45,744 nt of DNA, from positions 1 through 45,744 of the forward strand of contig CACYSG010000015.1 of NCBI GenBank assembly GCA_902776955.1, read 5' to 3'. The translations under genes were made by a program, and so were the position numbers. This DNA is from an uncultured Bacteroidales bacterium. GTDB lineage: Bacteria; Bacteroidota; Bacteroidia; Bacteroidales; Muribaculaceae. Below are positions 34,359-43,231 of the stretch, piece by piece. Position 1 is the first letter of the stretch. The number at the start of each line of letters is the position of its first letter. Under the pieces are notes generated by a model. That model was not told the DNA's origin, ran no database searches, and worked only from the letters and a program-made list of their open reading frames with translations.

Positions 34359-35132
34359 TTAATTGAGGGCGGTTGACAGGACTTGCTCGCAGAATTGCTG
34401 GTCCTGCTTGAGGCGGTCAAGGGCCTTCTTGGATGCGCTCTGGTGGGACTCCTTCTTGCTGTAGCCCTCGGCGTCGCTGGCATAGATGCCGCCCAGGATA
34501 ACGGCGGTGCGGAACACCGGATTCTTGTCGGCGTCGGTGTAGGAATCGACGAGTTCAAACTCGATGGTCACCCTGTACCGCTGGGTCCACTCGATGAGTC
34601 GCGACTTGAAGTTCTGGTCGGTCTTGACCAGGTCATTCAGGTCGAAGTGTTTTTTTATCAGGCGGTTGATGATGAACTTGCGGCAGCGCTTATAGCCTTG
34701 GTCCAGATAGACGGCTCCGACGAGCGCCTCGAGGGCATTGCCGCAAAGGTAGCTGTTATGGGAGGTGTTGTGGGACAGCGCGCGCACGTGTATGTCGAGA
34801 TGCAAGGTGTTGCCGATGCGGTTCAGGCTCTCGCGTTGCACGATCTTGGCGCGTGTCGAGGTGAGGAATCCCTCGTGCTTGCCGGGGTAGGTGGTATAAA
34901 GGAAATCGGCCACGACGTTGTCAAGCACCGCGTCGCCCAGGAACTCCAGCCGCTCGTTGTTGGCCCAGCGTCCGTCGGGCAGTTTCAACGGCTTGGAGCG
35001 GTGTATCATCGCCAGCTCATAGAGCTTGATGTCGCGGGGATAATAGCCCGTGATGCGGTGAATAAAAACATAAAGCTCCTTATCCTTGACGAAAAGGAGC
35101 TTTATGAGTGATATGGCGTTGCTCAGCAGCAT
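34359..35132 (-). CDS. rnc: Ribonuclease III
   Basis: This 257-aa protein has the catalytic signature NERLEFLGDAVLDNVV (E63, D67 metal-site region), a second acidic cluster GNALEALVGAVYLDQGY, and a C-terminal dsRNA-binding domain (about 180-250, KSRLIEWTQRYRVTIEFEL...SKKESHQSASKKALDRL). It processes rRNA precursors and double-stranded RNA. The N-terminal LLFVKDKELYVFIHRITGYYP resembles other Bacteroidales RNase III proteins as I recall them, supporting the start at 35132, 18 nt after fabF. A terminator-like hairpin lies inside codons 9-22. Confidence 0.94.
   Translation of the reverse strand: MLLSNAISLIKLLFVKDKELYVFIHRITGYYPRDIKLYELAMIHRSKPLKLPDGRWANNERLEFLGDAVLDNVVADFLYTTYPGKHEGFLTSTRAKIVQRESLNRIGNTLHLDIHVRALSHNTSHNSYLCGNALEALVGAVYLDQGYKRCRKFIINRLIKKHFDLNDLVKTDQNFKSRLIEWTQRYRVTIEFELVDSYTDADKNPVFRTAVILGGIYASDAEGYSKKESHQSASKKALDRLKQDQQFCEQVLSTALN
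35069..35106 (-). terminator. Terminator-like hairpin inside the rnc 5' coding region
   Basis: CATAAAGCTCCTT (35069-35081) and AAGGAGCTTTATG (35094-35106) are perfect 13-bp inverted arms with a 12-nt loop. On the - strand the stem is followed by TTTTTATT. It lies 26-63 nt downstream of the rnc ATG, within conserved coding sequence. It could attenuate fabF-rnc transcription or be an RNase III target for self-control. Confidence 0.55.
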
Positions 35133-35150
35133 CGGCTCTATCCCAGCTGA

Positions 35151-36434
35151 TTATTTCTGGTACTTCTTGACGATGATGCTCGCGTTGTGTCCGCCGAAAC
35201 CAAACGTGTTGGAAAGTGCAATGTTTACTGTTCGCTTCTGGGCCTTGTTGAAGGTGAAGTTCATCTTGTAGTCGATGTTCTCGTCCTCATCACCGTCGGC
35301 ATGGTTGATGGTGGGAGGAACGATGTCGTCGCGGCATGCCAGCAGGCAGAAGACTGCCTCCATGGCGCCCGTGGCACCCAGCATGTGGCCGGTCATCGAC
35401 TTGGTGCTGCTCACGTTGAGCTTGAAGGCGTGCTCGCCGAACACGTCTTTCACAGCCTGGGCCTCGCTCAGGTCGCCCACCGGGGTGGACGTGCCGTGGG
35501 CGTTGACATAGTCAATATCCTCGGGCTTGATGCCGGCGTCCTCGATGGCACGCTGCATCACGAGCTTGGCGCCCAAGCCCTCGGGATGGCTGGCAGTGAT
35601 ATGATAGGCATCGGCACTCATGCCGCCGCCGATAACTTCACCGTAAATCTTGGCACCGCGTGCCAGCGCATGCTCTAGTTCCTCAAACACGAGGCACACG
35701 CCGCCCTCGCCCATGACGAAACCGTCGCGCGAGCCGCTGAAGGGACGTGAGGCGCCCTCAGGGTCGTCGTTGCGCAGCGAGATGGCTTTCATGGCATTGA
35801 ATCCGCCAACGCCGGCAGGGAACAAGGGGGCCTCGCTACCACCGGTAACGATGGCTTTGGCCTTGCCCAGGCGCACGTAGTTGAAAGCGTCGATGAGCGC
35901 GTTGGTCGAGGTTGCACACGCTGATACAATACCGAAGTTGGGACCGCGGAAGCCGTACTTGATGGAAATCTGGCCTGCAGCGATATCGGCAATCATCGTG
36001 GGAATGAAGAACGGGCTGTACATCGGGCCACGCTCGGGATTCCTGGCGTAATCGCCTGATTGCTCCTCAAAGGTGTGAAGGCCACCGATACCTGACGAGA
36101 AAATCACGCCCACCTCGTCGCGGTTGATGCCGTCGGCAAGCAGGTTGGCGTCCTCAACGGCTTGCTTGGCGCAGGCCAACGCGTACTGGGTGTACAGGTC
36201 GTTGCGCTTGAAGTCTTTCACCTCGCGGCGGTCGTTGGGGTCGGTCACGTAGTTCAGCGGATCAAAGCCCTTGATTTCGCAAGCAAACTTGGTCTTGAAC
36301 AGTGTCGTGTCAAAATGAGTAATAGGTCCTGCGCCGCTAACTCCCTTAAGAGCGTTGTTCCATGTGGTTTCAACGTCCATTCCGATGGGAGTGATGGCAC
36401 CCAGACCTGTTACCACTACTCTCTTTAATTCCAT
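35151..36434 (-). CDS. fabF: Beta-ketoacyl-ACP synthase II
   Basis: This 427-aa condensing enzyme of type II fatty-acid synthesis elongates acyl-ACP with malonyl-ACP. The catalytic triad is visible: Cys173 (IVSACATSTNAL), His313 (NAHGTSTPVGD) and His350 (STKSMTGHMLGATGA), with Lys345. It begins MELKRVVVTGLGAITPIG. It is downstream of acpP and upstream of rnc, the usual acpP-fabF-rnc order. A hairpin separates it from acpP. Confidence 0.96.
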   Translation of the reverse strand: MELKRVVVTGLGAITPIGMDVETTWNNALKGVSGAGPITHFDTTLFKTKFACEIKGFDPLNYVTDPNDRREVKDFKRNDLYTQYALACAKQAVEDANLLADGINRDEVGVIFSSGIGGLHTFEEQSGDYARNPERGPMYSPFFIPTMIADIAAGQISIKYGFRGPNFGIVSACATSTNALIDAFNYVRLGKAKAIVTGGSEAPLFPAGVGGFNAMKAISLRNDDPEGASRPFSGSRDGFVMGEGGVCLVFEELEHALARGAKIYGEVIGGGMSADAYHITASHPEGLGAKLVMQRAIEDAGIKPEDIDYVNAHGTSTPVGDLSEAQAVKDVFGEHAFKLNVSSTKSMTGHMLGATGAMEAVFCLLACRDDIVPPTINHADGDEDENIDYKMNFTFNKAQKRTVNIALSNTFGFGGHNASIIVKKYQK

Positions 36435-36458
36435 GTGGTAGTTTGGAAAGTTATAAAA

Positions 36459-36525
36459 AGGTGGATGCCATGAGAATCTTCCCCTCGTGAGGGCGAGTCA
36501 TGGTATCCACCTATAAGTTTTTTTT
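36459..36525. terminator. Long hairpin between acpP and fabF
   Basis: AGGTGGATGCCATGA (36459-36473) and TCATGGTATCCACCT (36498-36512) form a 15-bp stem with one mismatch. The nested CCCTC-GT-GAGGG (about 36482-36493) adds an apical hairpin. On the - strand (the gene direction) TTTTTATAAC follows; on the + strand a T8 run follows at 36518-36525. It looks bidirectional and could partly stop acpP transcripts before fabF. Confidence 0.75.
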
Positions 36526-36766
36526 ATTCAGCGGCCTTTGCCTCTTCGATGAACTTGATGGCGTCGCCTACGTTCTGGATGGTCTCAGACTTGTCATCGG
36601 GGATCTTGATGTCGAACTGCTTCTCAAATTCCATGATCAGCTCAACGGTATCAAGACTATCTGCACCCAGGTCCTGGCTGAAAGTAGCCTCGGGCGTAAC
36701 CTCCGACTCGCTAACACCTAACTTGTCAACGATGATCTGTTTTACTCTTTCTTCAATTTCTGACAT
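36524..36766 (-). CDS. acpP: Acyl carrier protein
   Basis: This 80-aa acidic protein has the phosphopantetheine site [15 protein letters not shown] (Ser37). It begins [18 protein letters not shown] and ends FIEEAKAAE. It carries acyl chains for fatty-acid synthesis. It is the first gene of acpP-fabF-rnc. Upstream on the - strand TTCCTTTGC (complement of about 36888-36896) is a near match to the -7 promoter element. Confidence 0.97.
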   Translation of the reverse strand: MSEIEERVKQIIVDKLGVSESEVTPEATFSQDLGADSLDTVELIMEFEKQFDIKIPDDKSETIQNVGDAIKFIEEAKAAE

Positions 36767-37175
36767 AGTCGTAAATATTAAAAAAATAATTGTTAATAAT
36801 GTTTTGTACTCTTTTTTGATTGAACTTGGCCGTGTCTTAAGCCATCGATGTGGACATCATGGCACAACTTGCCCTAGTTTTGAGACTGCAAAGGAAATAC
36901 AATTTCTTCAAATAATAAAGAAAAATTTACTTAATTTGAGCCCCATTCGCTAATTTTTAGACTTTATGTCGGTGAATGACAATTTTTTACACAATTTTTC
37001 AAAGTTTTTACTTGAAAAGTCTGTTAAAATGTGTAATAATTGCCCGTTTTGCGCCTTTGTGCCGTCCCTTAAAATGGCCTTCCCGGCGCAAAAATCACCC
37101 ATTGGACTGCACCCGTCCACTAAGGTTTAATGCCCGATAAAAAAAGTTTTCACCACCCCCGTTTCACGCTAATCC
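36767..37175. other. Intergenic region between rnz and acpP
   Basis: This stretch of about 409 bp has no credible gene. The part next to acpP is AT-rich and should hold the acpP promoter; only a partial -7 match was found. The part next to the rnz stop (37030-37170) is less AT-rich and shows no convincing terminator or repeat. Confidence 0.5.
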
Positions 37176-38102
37176 CTAGCTTCCTAACTCGTTGAGGTCG
37201 ATGACGAGGCCTTCGTTGGCCAGGCGGGTGGCGGGGAATATTGTTTGCGCTTCGTGCAGCAGCAGGGTGTCGTCGAGGTAGCGCTTGGAGAAGTGGCCCA
37301 GGATGAGCTGCTTCACTCCGGCCTCGCGGGCAACGGTGGCGGCTTCCAGCGATGTGCTGTGGTAGCGCTTGTGGGCCTTGATGCGCAGGCTGTCGTCGTA
37401 GGTCGCCTCGTGATACAGCCAGTCAACGCCCTCGACGTTCTTGATGACGCGGCGCGAGAACTTGGTGTCGCTGCAGTAGGCGTAGGAAATGGCAGGGTCG
37501 GGGGGTGTGGTGAGCTGGTCGTTGGGAACGACAAGGCCTTCGGGGGTGACCCAGTCCTGACCCTCGCGTATCGAGTTCATGGCATAGTGGGGGATGCCCA
37601 GCCGCTCTGCCTCCTCGCCGATGATGTGGCGCAGCTTGGGCTTCTCGGCAATGATGAATCCCACGGCGGGAACGCGGTGCAGCAGCGGGAAGGTCGTCAC
37701 GGTCACAGCGTTGTCCTCGTGGATGACGCGCCGGTGGGTGTCGATAACGTTGAAGCGCACCTCGAACGGGCGCTCGCGGCAAAAGTAGTCCAGCATCCTC
37801 GAGAACAGGTCCACCCCGTCCTTGAAGGTGTGAATCGTCAGCGAATTGCTGCGGTTGAGCAGGGCCATCGTCGAGACCAGGCCCGGCAGCCCGAAACAGT
37901 GGTCGCCGTGCAGGTGGCTGATGAAAATGTGGTTGAGGCGCATCAGCTTGAGCTTCGTGCGGCGCACGCCCAACTGGGCACCCTCGCCGCAGTCGATCAT
38001 CATCAGGTTGTCGCGCACGTTCAGCACTTGGCACGAGGGCTGGTGGCGCATCGTCATCGTCGCGCTCCCGCATCCCAGTATGTTCAATTCCAGTCGTGTC
38101 AT
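37176..38102 (-). CDS. rnz: Ribonuclease Z (tRNA 3'-processing)
   Basis: This 308-aa metallo-beta-lactamase-fold nuclease has zinc motif HLHGDH (H63, H65, D67, H68), the N-terminal LNILGCGSATMT...MMIDCGEGAQ, the substrate-side PLLHRVPAVGFII, and the later ligands in YCSDTKF and ILGHFSKRY. RNase Z cuts the 3' trailer from pre-tRNAs. Length and motif order fit the short RNase Z class. It is transcribed divergently from holB. Confidence 0.94.
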   Translation of the reverse strand: MTRLELNILGCGSATMTMRHQPSCQVLNVRDNLMMIDCGEGAQLGVRRTKLKLMRLNHIFISHLHGDHCFGLPGLVSTMALLNRSNSLTIHTFKDGVDLFSRMLDYFCRERPFEVRFNVIDTHRRVIHEDNAVTVTTFPLLHRVPAVGFIIAEKPKLRHIIGEEAERLGIPHYAMNSIREGQDWVTPEGLVVPNDQLTTPPDPAISYAYCSDTKFSRRVIKNVEGVDWLYHEATYDDSLRIKAHKRYHSTSLEAATVAREAGVKQLILGHFSKRYLDDTLLLHEAQTIFPATRLANEGLVIDLNELGS

Positions 38103-38173
38103 GGGTGAATGAGATATGCCGGTGAGGCCGTGAGCGGCTCGGTAGCCGTCAGGGCCTTGCCTGGCTCAGTTGT

Positions 38174-38182
38174 GCAAAGGTA
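38174..38182 (-). promoter_or_regulatory. Candidate rnz promoter (-7 element)
   Basis: TACCTTTGC on the - strand (complement of 38174-38182) matches TAnnTTTGC, 72 nt upstream of the rnz ATG. The -33 region is T-rich without a clear TTG. Confidence 0.5.
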
Positions 38183-38236
38183 CAAATTTTTTGGGAGAAA
38201 AAGCTACATGCGTTAGGTGGAATGGATAAAATGTCG

Positions 38237-38245
38237 TATCTTTAC
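38237..38245 (+). promoter_or_regulatory. Candidate holB promoter (-7 element)
   Basis: TATCTTTAC differs from TAnnTTTGC by one base and lies 26 nt before the holB ATG. It would be back-to-back with the rnz promoter. Confidence 0.4.
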
Positions 38246-38270
38246 ACTCCGAAAAATATTCGAGTAAGAG

Positions 38271-39401
38271 ATGAGATTCAGCGAAGTTTTAGGCAACGAG
38301 CAGGCGATAGAGCAGATACGTCGGATGATAGATGCCGACCGCTTGCCCCATGCCCTGTTGCTGCATGGCGAGCCCGGTGTCCCCAAACTGGGGCTGGCAA
38401 TGGCCGCGGCCCAGTACCTGCACTGCAGGAATCATGTTGACGGGGACTCCTGCGGCACGTGCCCGATGTGCCGTCAGCACCAGTCGTTCAACCAGGTGGA
38501 TACCCACTACAGTTACCCGTACACCAACCGCAAGGGCGACAGCAACAACCCCTGTGACGCCGACGACTACATCGACGAGTGGCGGGAGTTTGTCACCAAG
38601 TATCCCGTCGAGGACTATCAGGCCTGGTTAGGGCTGCTCAAGAACGAGAACGCTCAACCGCAAATCTTTGTGCGTGAGGCCGACAGCATCATGCGCAAGA
38701 TGACCTTGAGCGCCTATACCGCCAAGTACAAGGTGCTCATCCTGTGGCTCCCCGAGAAGCTGAAGGACGAGGCCGCCAACAAGCTGTTGAAACTCATTGA
38801 GGAACCCTATGACGACTGCAAGTTCATCCTCGTGAGCGACAACGAGAAGGGCATCCTCGAGACCATCCTGTCGCGTTGCCAGCGCATCGAGTTGCGCAAG
38901 CCGTCCACCGACATGATCGCGCACTACCTGAGCCACCGTTATGGCATGGATATGCAGGACGCTCTGTCGATTGCCGCTCCTGCCGACGGCAATGTCACCA
39001 TGGCCGAGCGCATGGTGCAGACGGGCAGCGAGTTCCATGAGTTTCGCGAGCTCTTCATTGACTTGATGCGTTTGTCCTATCAGCACGACTTGGCCAAGTT
39101 GAAGGCGTGGAGCGAGGTCATCGCCGACATGAAACGTGAAAAATCGCGCCGTTTTCTGGACTACGCCGTGCGTCAGGTGCGTGAGAACTTCATCTACAAC
39201 CTGCACAATCCCCAACTCAATTACCTCACGCGAGAGGAGGAGGCTTTCTCCACCCGGTTCTCTCCCTTCATCAACGAGCGTAATGTCGAGAGCATCGTCG
39301 CCGAGTTGGAGCGCGCCAGCGCCGATATCGCCGGCAACGCCAACAGCAAGCTGGTCTTGTTCGACTTGACCATCCGCATGTCGATTCTCATCAGGAAATA
39401 A
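38271..39401 (+). CDS. holB: DNA polymerase III delta' subunit (clamp loader)
   Basis: This 376-aa AAA+ clamp-loader protein begins with FSEVLGNEQAIEQIRRMIDADRLPHALLLHG. The P-loop is degenerate (GEPGVPKLG), as expected for the non-ATP-binding delta' subunit. A zinc module follows: C52, C61, C64, C67 (Cx8CxxCxxC). The SRC box is in ILSRCQRIELR. It helps load the sliding clamp. addB starts 47 nt downstream on the same strand. Confidence 0.9.
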   Translation: MRFSEVLGNEQAIEQIRRMIDADRLPHALLLHGEPGVPKLGLAMAAAQYLHCRNHVDGDSCGTCPMCRQHQSFNQVDTHYSYPYTNRKGDSNNPCDADDYIDEWREFVTKYPVEDYQAWLGLLKNENAQPQIFVREADSIMRKMTLSAYTAKYKVLILWLPEKLKDEAANKLLKLIEEPYDDCKFILVSDNEKGILETILSRCQRIELRKPSTDMIAHYLSHRYGMDMQDALSIAAPADGNVTMAERMVQTGSEFHEFRELFIDLMRLSYQHDLAKLKAWSEVIADMKREKSRRFLDYAVRQVRENFIYNLHNPQLNYLTREEEAFSTRFSPFINERNVESIVAELERASADIAGNANSKLVLFDLTIRMSILIRK

Positions 39402-39448
39402 CCTGTCGAGCCGTCTAACGGCACTAATCATCCCCCTTAGAAAATAGA

Positions 39449-42400
39449 ATGAATACACCCTTCCTGCAGCAAGTCGCCAGACACTACCTCAACGCCGAGG
39501 GCCTTGAGGACTACTGCTTTATTTTCCCCAACCGCCGCAGCGGCCAGTTCTTCTCCCATTATCTGCAGCATGAGTTTTTCGCTCCTGCCCGCGGCGTCAG
39601 GCCGCGTCTCATGCCTCGTGTGACGTCGATCAACGAATTTGTCGCCGACTGGACACGAACGGTCGCCGCGACCGATATCGAGCAGATGTTCGCCCTGTAT
39701 GACGCCTACTGTGCCGCGATGGGCGACCGGGCACAGGAGTTTGACAAGTTTATCTACTGGGCGCAGCTCATCATCAGCGATTTCAACGACATTGACCGCT
39801 CGCTGGCCGATGCCGGCGAGGTTTACCGTAACCTCAAGGACCTGCATGACTTGAGCAGCAACTACCTGTCGGACGAGGTCAAGGAAAAGGTGAGGAAAAT
39901 CTTTGGCGACAACCTGTTCACGGCATTCTTTGACACCGATGCCGATGCCAACCTGTGGCGCCTGTTCACGCGCCAGCAGGAAGATGGGGAAGGCAATGAC
40001 GAGGGCGAGGTGAGCCGGGAGTTTTTCGATCTGTGGAACGCTCTGGAGACGATTTTCGGCACCTTCCATCAAGTGTTGGAGTCCAAAGGGGTCGTGACTG
40101 CAGGCCGGCAGTTGCGTCTGGCGGCCGAGGGTTCCCAGGAGCAGCCTCGTTATGCGAGGGTCGTTTTTGTGGGCTTCGGTGTGCTGTCGGCTGCCGAGGT
40201 GAAGCTTTTTGACCGCTTTAAGGCTGCAGGAAAGGCCGACTTCTGGTGGGACAATGCCGGTATCGGGCAGATTCTCGAGAAAGCGCCGCATGACCCTGGC
40301 GCCCTGCTCATCGACGGTTATTGCAAGCGTTTCGGAGCCATGCCTCTTGAACCGCTCGAGACGGCCGTGCCGACGCTTCGCGTGGTTTCGGTCCCCTCGA
40401 CCGTCGGGCAGGCCAAACAGGCATTCAACGAGGTTTCGCGCATGATGCAGCACGAGCAAGGAGGCCGTGTCCCCGGAATCGAGACGGCGGTAGTGCTGCC
40501 CGACGAGGGGCTTCTCGTGCCCTTGCTGCACTCGGTGCATGACGTGGCCAACCTGAATGTGACGTTGGGCTACCCCCTGCGCAGCTCGGGCATCGTTTCG
40601 CTGATGCATATCGTGGCGCGTCTTCACCATCAGGCAACTAAGGATCATGATGTGTGGACCTACTACCGCGAGGACATCAACGACATCCTGTCCCATCCGC
40701 TGATAAAGACCTACTTCACGACCGAGGCACTGGACAAAGCCACCGACCTGGCGCGCACTAACCGTTTCCGTGTCCCGTCGGCCGAACTCGTTACGCTGAG
40801 TTTCGGCGACTTGTTTATCCCGGCGATGGATAGTGAGGAAAAGAAAAAGGAGGGCGACCTCCATGCCGATTACATCGACCACCTGCTCTCGTTCTGTAAC
40901 CTGTTGATGGAGAAGATGATAGCCGCTGTGTCTAGTGCGGAGGACGAAGACGAAGATAATCTCGACTCGGCCACGGCTGGCGATGGTGTGCCGATGACCT
41001 TGCAGCAGGCTTTCCTGGACAGTTATATTGATGTGCTCAACCAGCTCAAGCGCGCACTTGCCGAGTGTGGACAGAACATCCACAGTAACACTGTCTTTTA
41101 TTTGATTGACAGGCTTTCGGCAGCAGCCATCGTCCCGTTCACGGGCGAACCCCTGCGCGGACTGCAGGTGATGGGTCTGCTTGAGACCCGCAGCCTGGAC
41201 TTCGAGCGTGTGGTGATTCTGTCGATGAACGAGCGCGTGTTCCCCCGTCGTCGTGGCATCAACTCGTTTATCCCCAACTACATCCGTCGTGCCTATGGCA
41301 TGTCCACCATCGAGCAGCAGGAGGCGATCGTGGCCTTTAATTTCTATCGGTTGCTCAACCGGTCGGCCCAGGTAACGCTCATCTATGACTCCAGTGCCCA
41401 GAGCATGGGTTCCAGTGAGCCCTCGCGTTACATCACCCAGCTGGAGAAAATCTATGGGCTCCCCATCGAGTTCATTGAGTTGAATGCCGAGGTCGAGACT
41501 TCGTCGGCCATAGGCATCCAGGTGCCCAACGAGGGCCTTGACCTCGAGGCGCGTTATACCCGTGACCCGTTTAACGAGGACGGCAAGTACCTGTCGGCCA
41601 GCGCTATCAACAAGTACATTAACTGCCCGCTGATGTTCTACATGCACTATATCCAGGGTCTGAACGATGATAACGAGGTGAGCGACTTCATGGATTACGG
41701 CACGTTTGGCACAATCATCCACGACACGCTCAGCGACTGCTATGACAGTCCGATGGTGCGTGACCGCAAGGGATTGATTGACGAGGGATATCTCATGGAT
41801 TTCAAGAAAAAGCGGCTTGAAGCGGCCGTCGTGCGCAATATCAAGAAGACCTACTTGCATGTGCCCGAGGAAAACCTGGCCACCGACACCCAGCCGCTCA
41901 AGGGTGAGCCCTATATGCTCGTCGAGATCATCAAGAGCTATGTTGAATTTGTCATCAAGCACGACCTGGAGCTGATTGCCGACAAGGGGCCGTTTACCAT
42001 CCTGGAGTGCGAGCAGACCCATAACATGACGCCTCTTGAAATCGGTGGCGAGCGGTTCAACTTCACCTATAAACCCGACCGCATCGACAGGCTGGCCGAC
42101 GGCACGGTGCGCATCGTGGATTACAAGACCGGAAAAGATGAAACCACCTTTGCCGGCACGCCCGAATTAGATGACCTGTTCGACAGCACCAAGGGCACCC
42201 GCCGCAAGGCGATTCTGCAGCTGTTCCTCTACAGTTGTGCCTATCTGGCCGAACACCATGGCAAGGTGGCGAGCGTGATGCCCGTCATCTACAAGTTGCC
42301 GGCGATGAACGAGAGTGGTGTGTGGATGAAGGGTAGCGGCCGTGGGGCGCAGCCTACCCAATGTGTGTTCTCGATGGACTCGGATGTGGCGCGTAACTTC

Positions 42401-42535
42401 TTGTCCAGGATGGCATTAACCATCCATGCGCTGTATCACGATGACTTCGTCCAGGCTCCCGAAGGGGCTAAATCGTGCGACTACTGCCGGTTTATCGACA
42501 TGTGCCGCCGCGCCCCCTCCAAGTCCTGGTCTTGA
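39449..42535 (+). CDS. AddB-like PD-(D/E)XK exonuclease with Fe-S cluster
   Basis: This 1028-aa protein has an N-terminal helicase-like region without an intact Walker A (CFIFPNRRSGQFFSHYL). The middle resembles UvrD/AddB folds (LLETRSLDFERVVILSMNERVFPRR). A C-terminal PD-(D/E)XK nuclease contains D891/K893 in RIVDYKTGK. Four cysteines fit the AddB iron-sulfur pattern: C726 (INCPLMFYM) and C1010, C1013, C1019 (SCDYCRFIDMC). AddAB enzymes process double-strand breaks for recombination. The partner addA is not in the window. Confidence 0.85.
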   Translation: MNTPFLQQVARHYLNAEGLEDYCFIFPNRRSGQFFSHYLQHEFFAPARGVRPRLMPRVTSINEFVADWTRTVAATDIEQMFALYDAYCAAMGDRAQEFDKFIYWAQLIISDFNDIDRSLADAGEVYRNLKDLHDLSSNYLSDEVKEKVRKIFGDNLFTAFFDTDADANLWRLFTRQQEDGEGNDEGEVSREFFDLWNALETIFGTFHQVLESKGVVTAGRQLRLAAEGSQEQPRYARVVFVGFGVLSAAEVKLFDRFKAAGKADFWWDNAGIGQILEKAPHDPGALLIDGYCKRFGAMPLEPLETAVPTLRVVSVPSTVGQAKQAFNEVSRMMQHEQGGRVPGIETAVVLPDEGLLVPLLHSVHDVANLNVTLGYPLRSSGIVSLMHIVARLHHQATKDHDVWTYYREDINDILSHPLIKTYFTTEALDKATDLARTNRFRVPSAELVTLSFGDLFIPAMDSEEKKKEGDLHADYIDHLLSFCNLLMEKMIAAVSSAEDEDEDNLDSATAGDGVPMTLQQAFLDSYIDVLNQLKRALAECGQNIHSNTVFYLIDRLSAAAIVPFTGEPLRGLQVMGLLETRSLDFERVVILSMNERVFPRRRGINSFIPNYIRRAYGMSTIEQQEAIVAFNFYRLLNRSAQVTLIYDSSAQSMGSSEPSRYITQLEKIYGLPIEFIELNAEVETSSAIGIQVPNEGLDLEARYTRDPFNEDGKYLSASAINKYINCPLMFYMHYIQGLNDDNEVSDFMDYGTFGTIIHDTLSDCYDSPMVRDRKGLIDEGYLMDFKKKRLEAAVVRNIKKTYLHVPEENLATDTQPLKGEPYMLVEIIKSYVEFVIKHDLELIADKGPFTILECEQTHNMTPLEIGGERFNFTYKPDRIDRLADGTVRIVDYKTGKDETTFAGTPELDDLFDSTKGTRRKAILQLFLYSCAYLAEHHGKVASVMPVIYKLPAMNESGVWMKGSGRGAQPTQCVFSMDSDVARNFLSRMALTIHALYHDDFVQAPEGAKSCDYCRFIDMCRRAPSKSWS

Positions 42536-42546
42536 TTTACTACTTT

Positions 42547-43062
42547 TCAACTATCTTTTGCTTCCTGGTTGCGACGGGCGATGTCCTCGTTGAGACGCGC
42601 TTCGTCCTCGGCGGTCCACAGGGGGTTGTCCTCCTCGTCCCAGTCGAATGCGTCGTCCAGCGGTGACGGGTCGTCAAACCCGAAGTATGCGCTGTCGGTG
42701 AAATCCTGCAGCTCGCGGCCCTCCTTCTTGGTGGGGCGTCCCATGCCTCGCTGGCGGTTGACAAAACCGTCAATCTTCACCATCTCGAGCAGGCGCAACT
42801 GGTCGGGATGGGTCACGTTCTTGAGATAGAGCGGCACCAACTTGGCGCCCACGCGGTTATTGAGCAGGCCAATGACTTCAAAGGAATAGGTTACGGGAGG
42901 CTTGCGCACGTCGATGCGGTCACCCACCTTGATGCCGTGCGACGGCTTGACTGTCATGCCGCCGATGGTCACTCGTCCCAGTTTGCACGCGTTGGTGGCG
43001 ATGGTGCGAGTCTTGAACACGCGCGTGGCCCACAGCCACTTGTCTATCCTCACTTCTTTCAT
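42547..43062 (-). CDS. hslR: S4-domain RNA-binding heat-shock protein Hsp15
   Basis: This 171-aa protein has an N-terminal S4 domain (EVRIDKWLWATRVFKTRTIATNACKLGRVTIGG) followed by KPSHGIKVGDRIDVRKPP. This matches Hsp15, which recycles stalled 50S subunits carrying nascent chains. The acidic C-terminal extension (FDDPSPLDDAFDWDEEDNP...EDEARLNEDIARRNQE) is typical of Bacteroidota versions. It is the last gene of rplY-pth-hslR. A heptamer repeat tract starts 3 nt before its ATG. It converges with addB, 11 nt apart. Confidence 0.9.
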   Translation of the reverse strand: MKEVRIDKWLWATRVFKTRTIATNACKLGRVTIGGMTVKPSHGIKVGDRIDVRKPPVTYSFEVIGLLNNRVGAKLVPLYLKNVTHPDQLRLLEMVKIDGFVNRQRGMGRPTKKEGRELQDFTDSAYFGFDDPSPLDDAFDWDEEDNPLWTAEDEARLNEDIARRNQEAKDS

Positions 43063-43065
43063 ATT

Positions 43066-43184
43066 TTTAGTCTTTAGTCGTTAGTCGTTAGCCATTAGCC
43101 ATTAGCCATTAGCTGTTAGCCGTCAGCCTTTAACCTTTAACCTTTAACCTTTAACCTTTAACCTTTAACCTTTAACCTTTAACC
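43066..43184. repeat. Heptanucleotide tandem repeat upstream of hslR
   Basis: Seventeen consecutive 7-bp units in one register: nine of the type NTTAGYC with small variants (TTTAGTC, GTTAGTC, GTTAGCC, ATTAGCC and so on; 43066-43128), then eight perfect TTTAACC units (43129-43184). A slipped unit and degenerate CTAAACY-like units continue to about 43225. The whole pth-hslR gap consists of it. It is the only sequence between the pth stop and the hslR start. Confidence 0.93.
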
Positions 43185-43231
43185 TTCCTTTAACCTCTAA
43201 ACTCTATCCTCTCTAAACCCTAAACTCTAAA

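Noticed and set aside
39437-42022. 861-codon open frame on the - strand
   Set aside because: It is a shadow of the AddB-like gene, caused by codon bias. No start context, promoter or recognisable domain.
43066-43225. Telomere-like heptamers (TTTAACC, CCCTAAA-like)
   Set aside because: It is an internal tract between two bacterial genes; resemblance to plant telomeres is chance.
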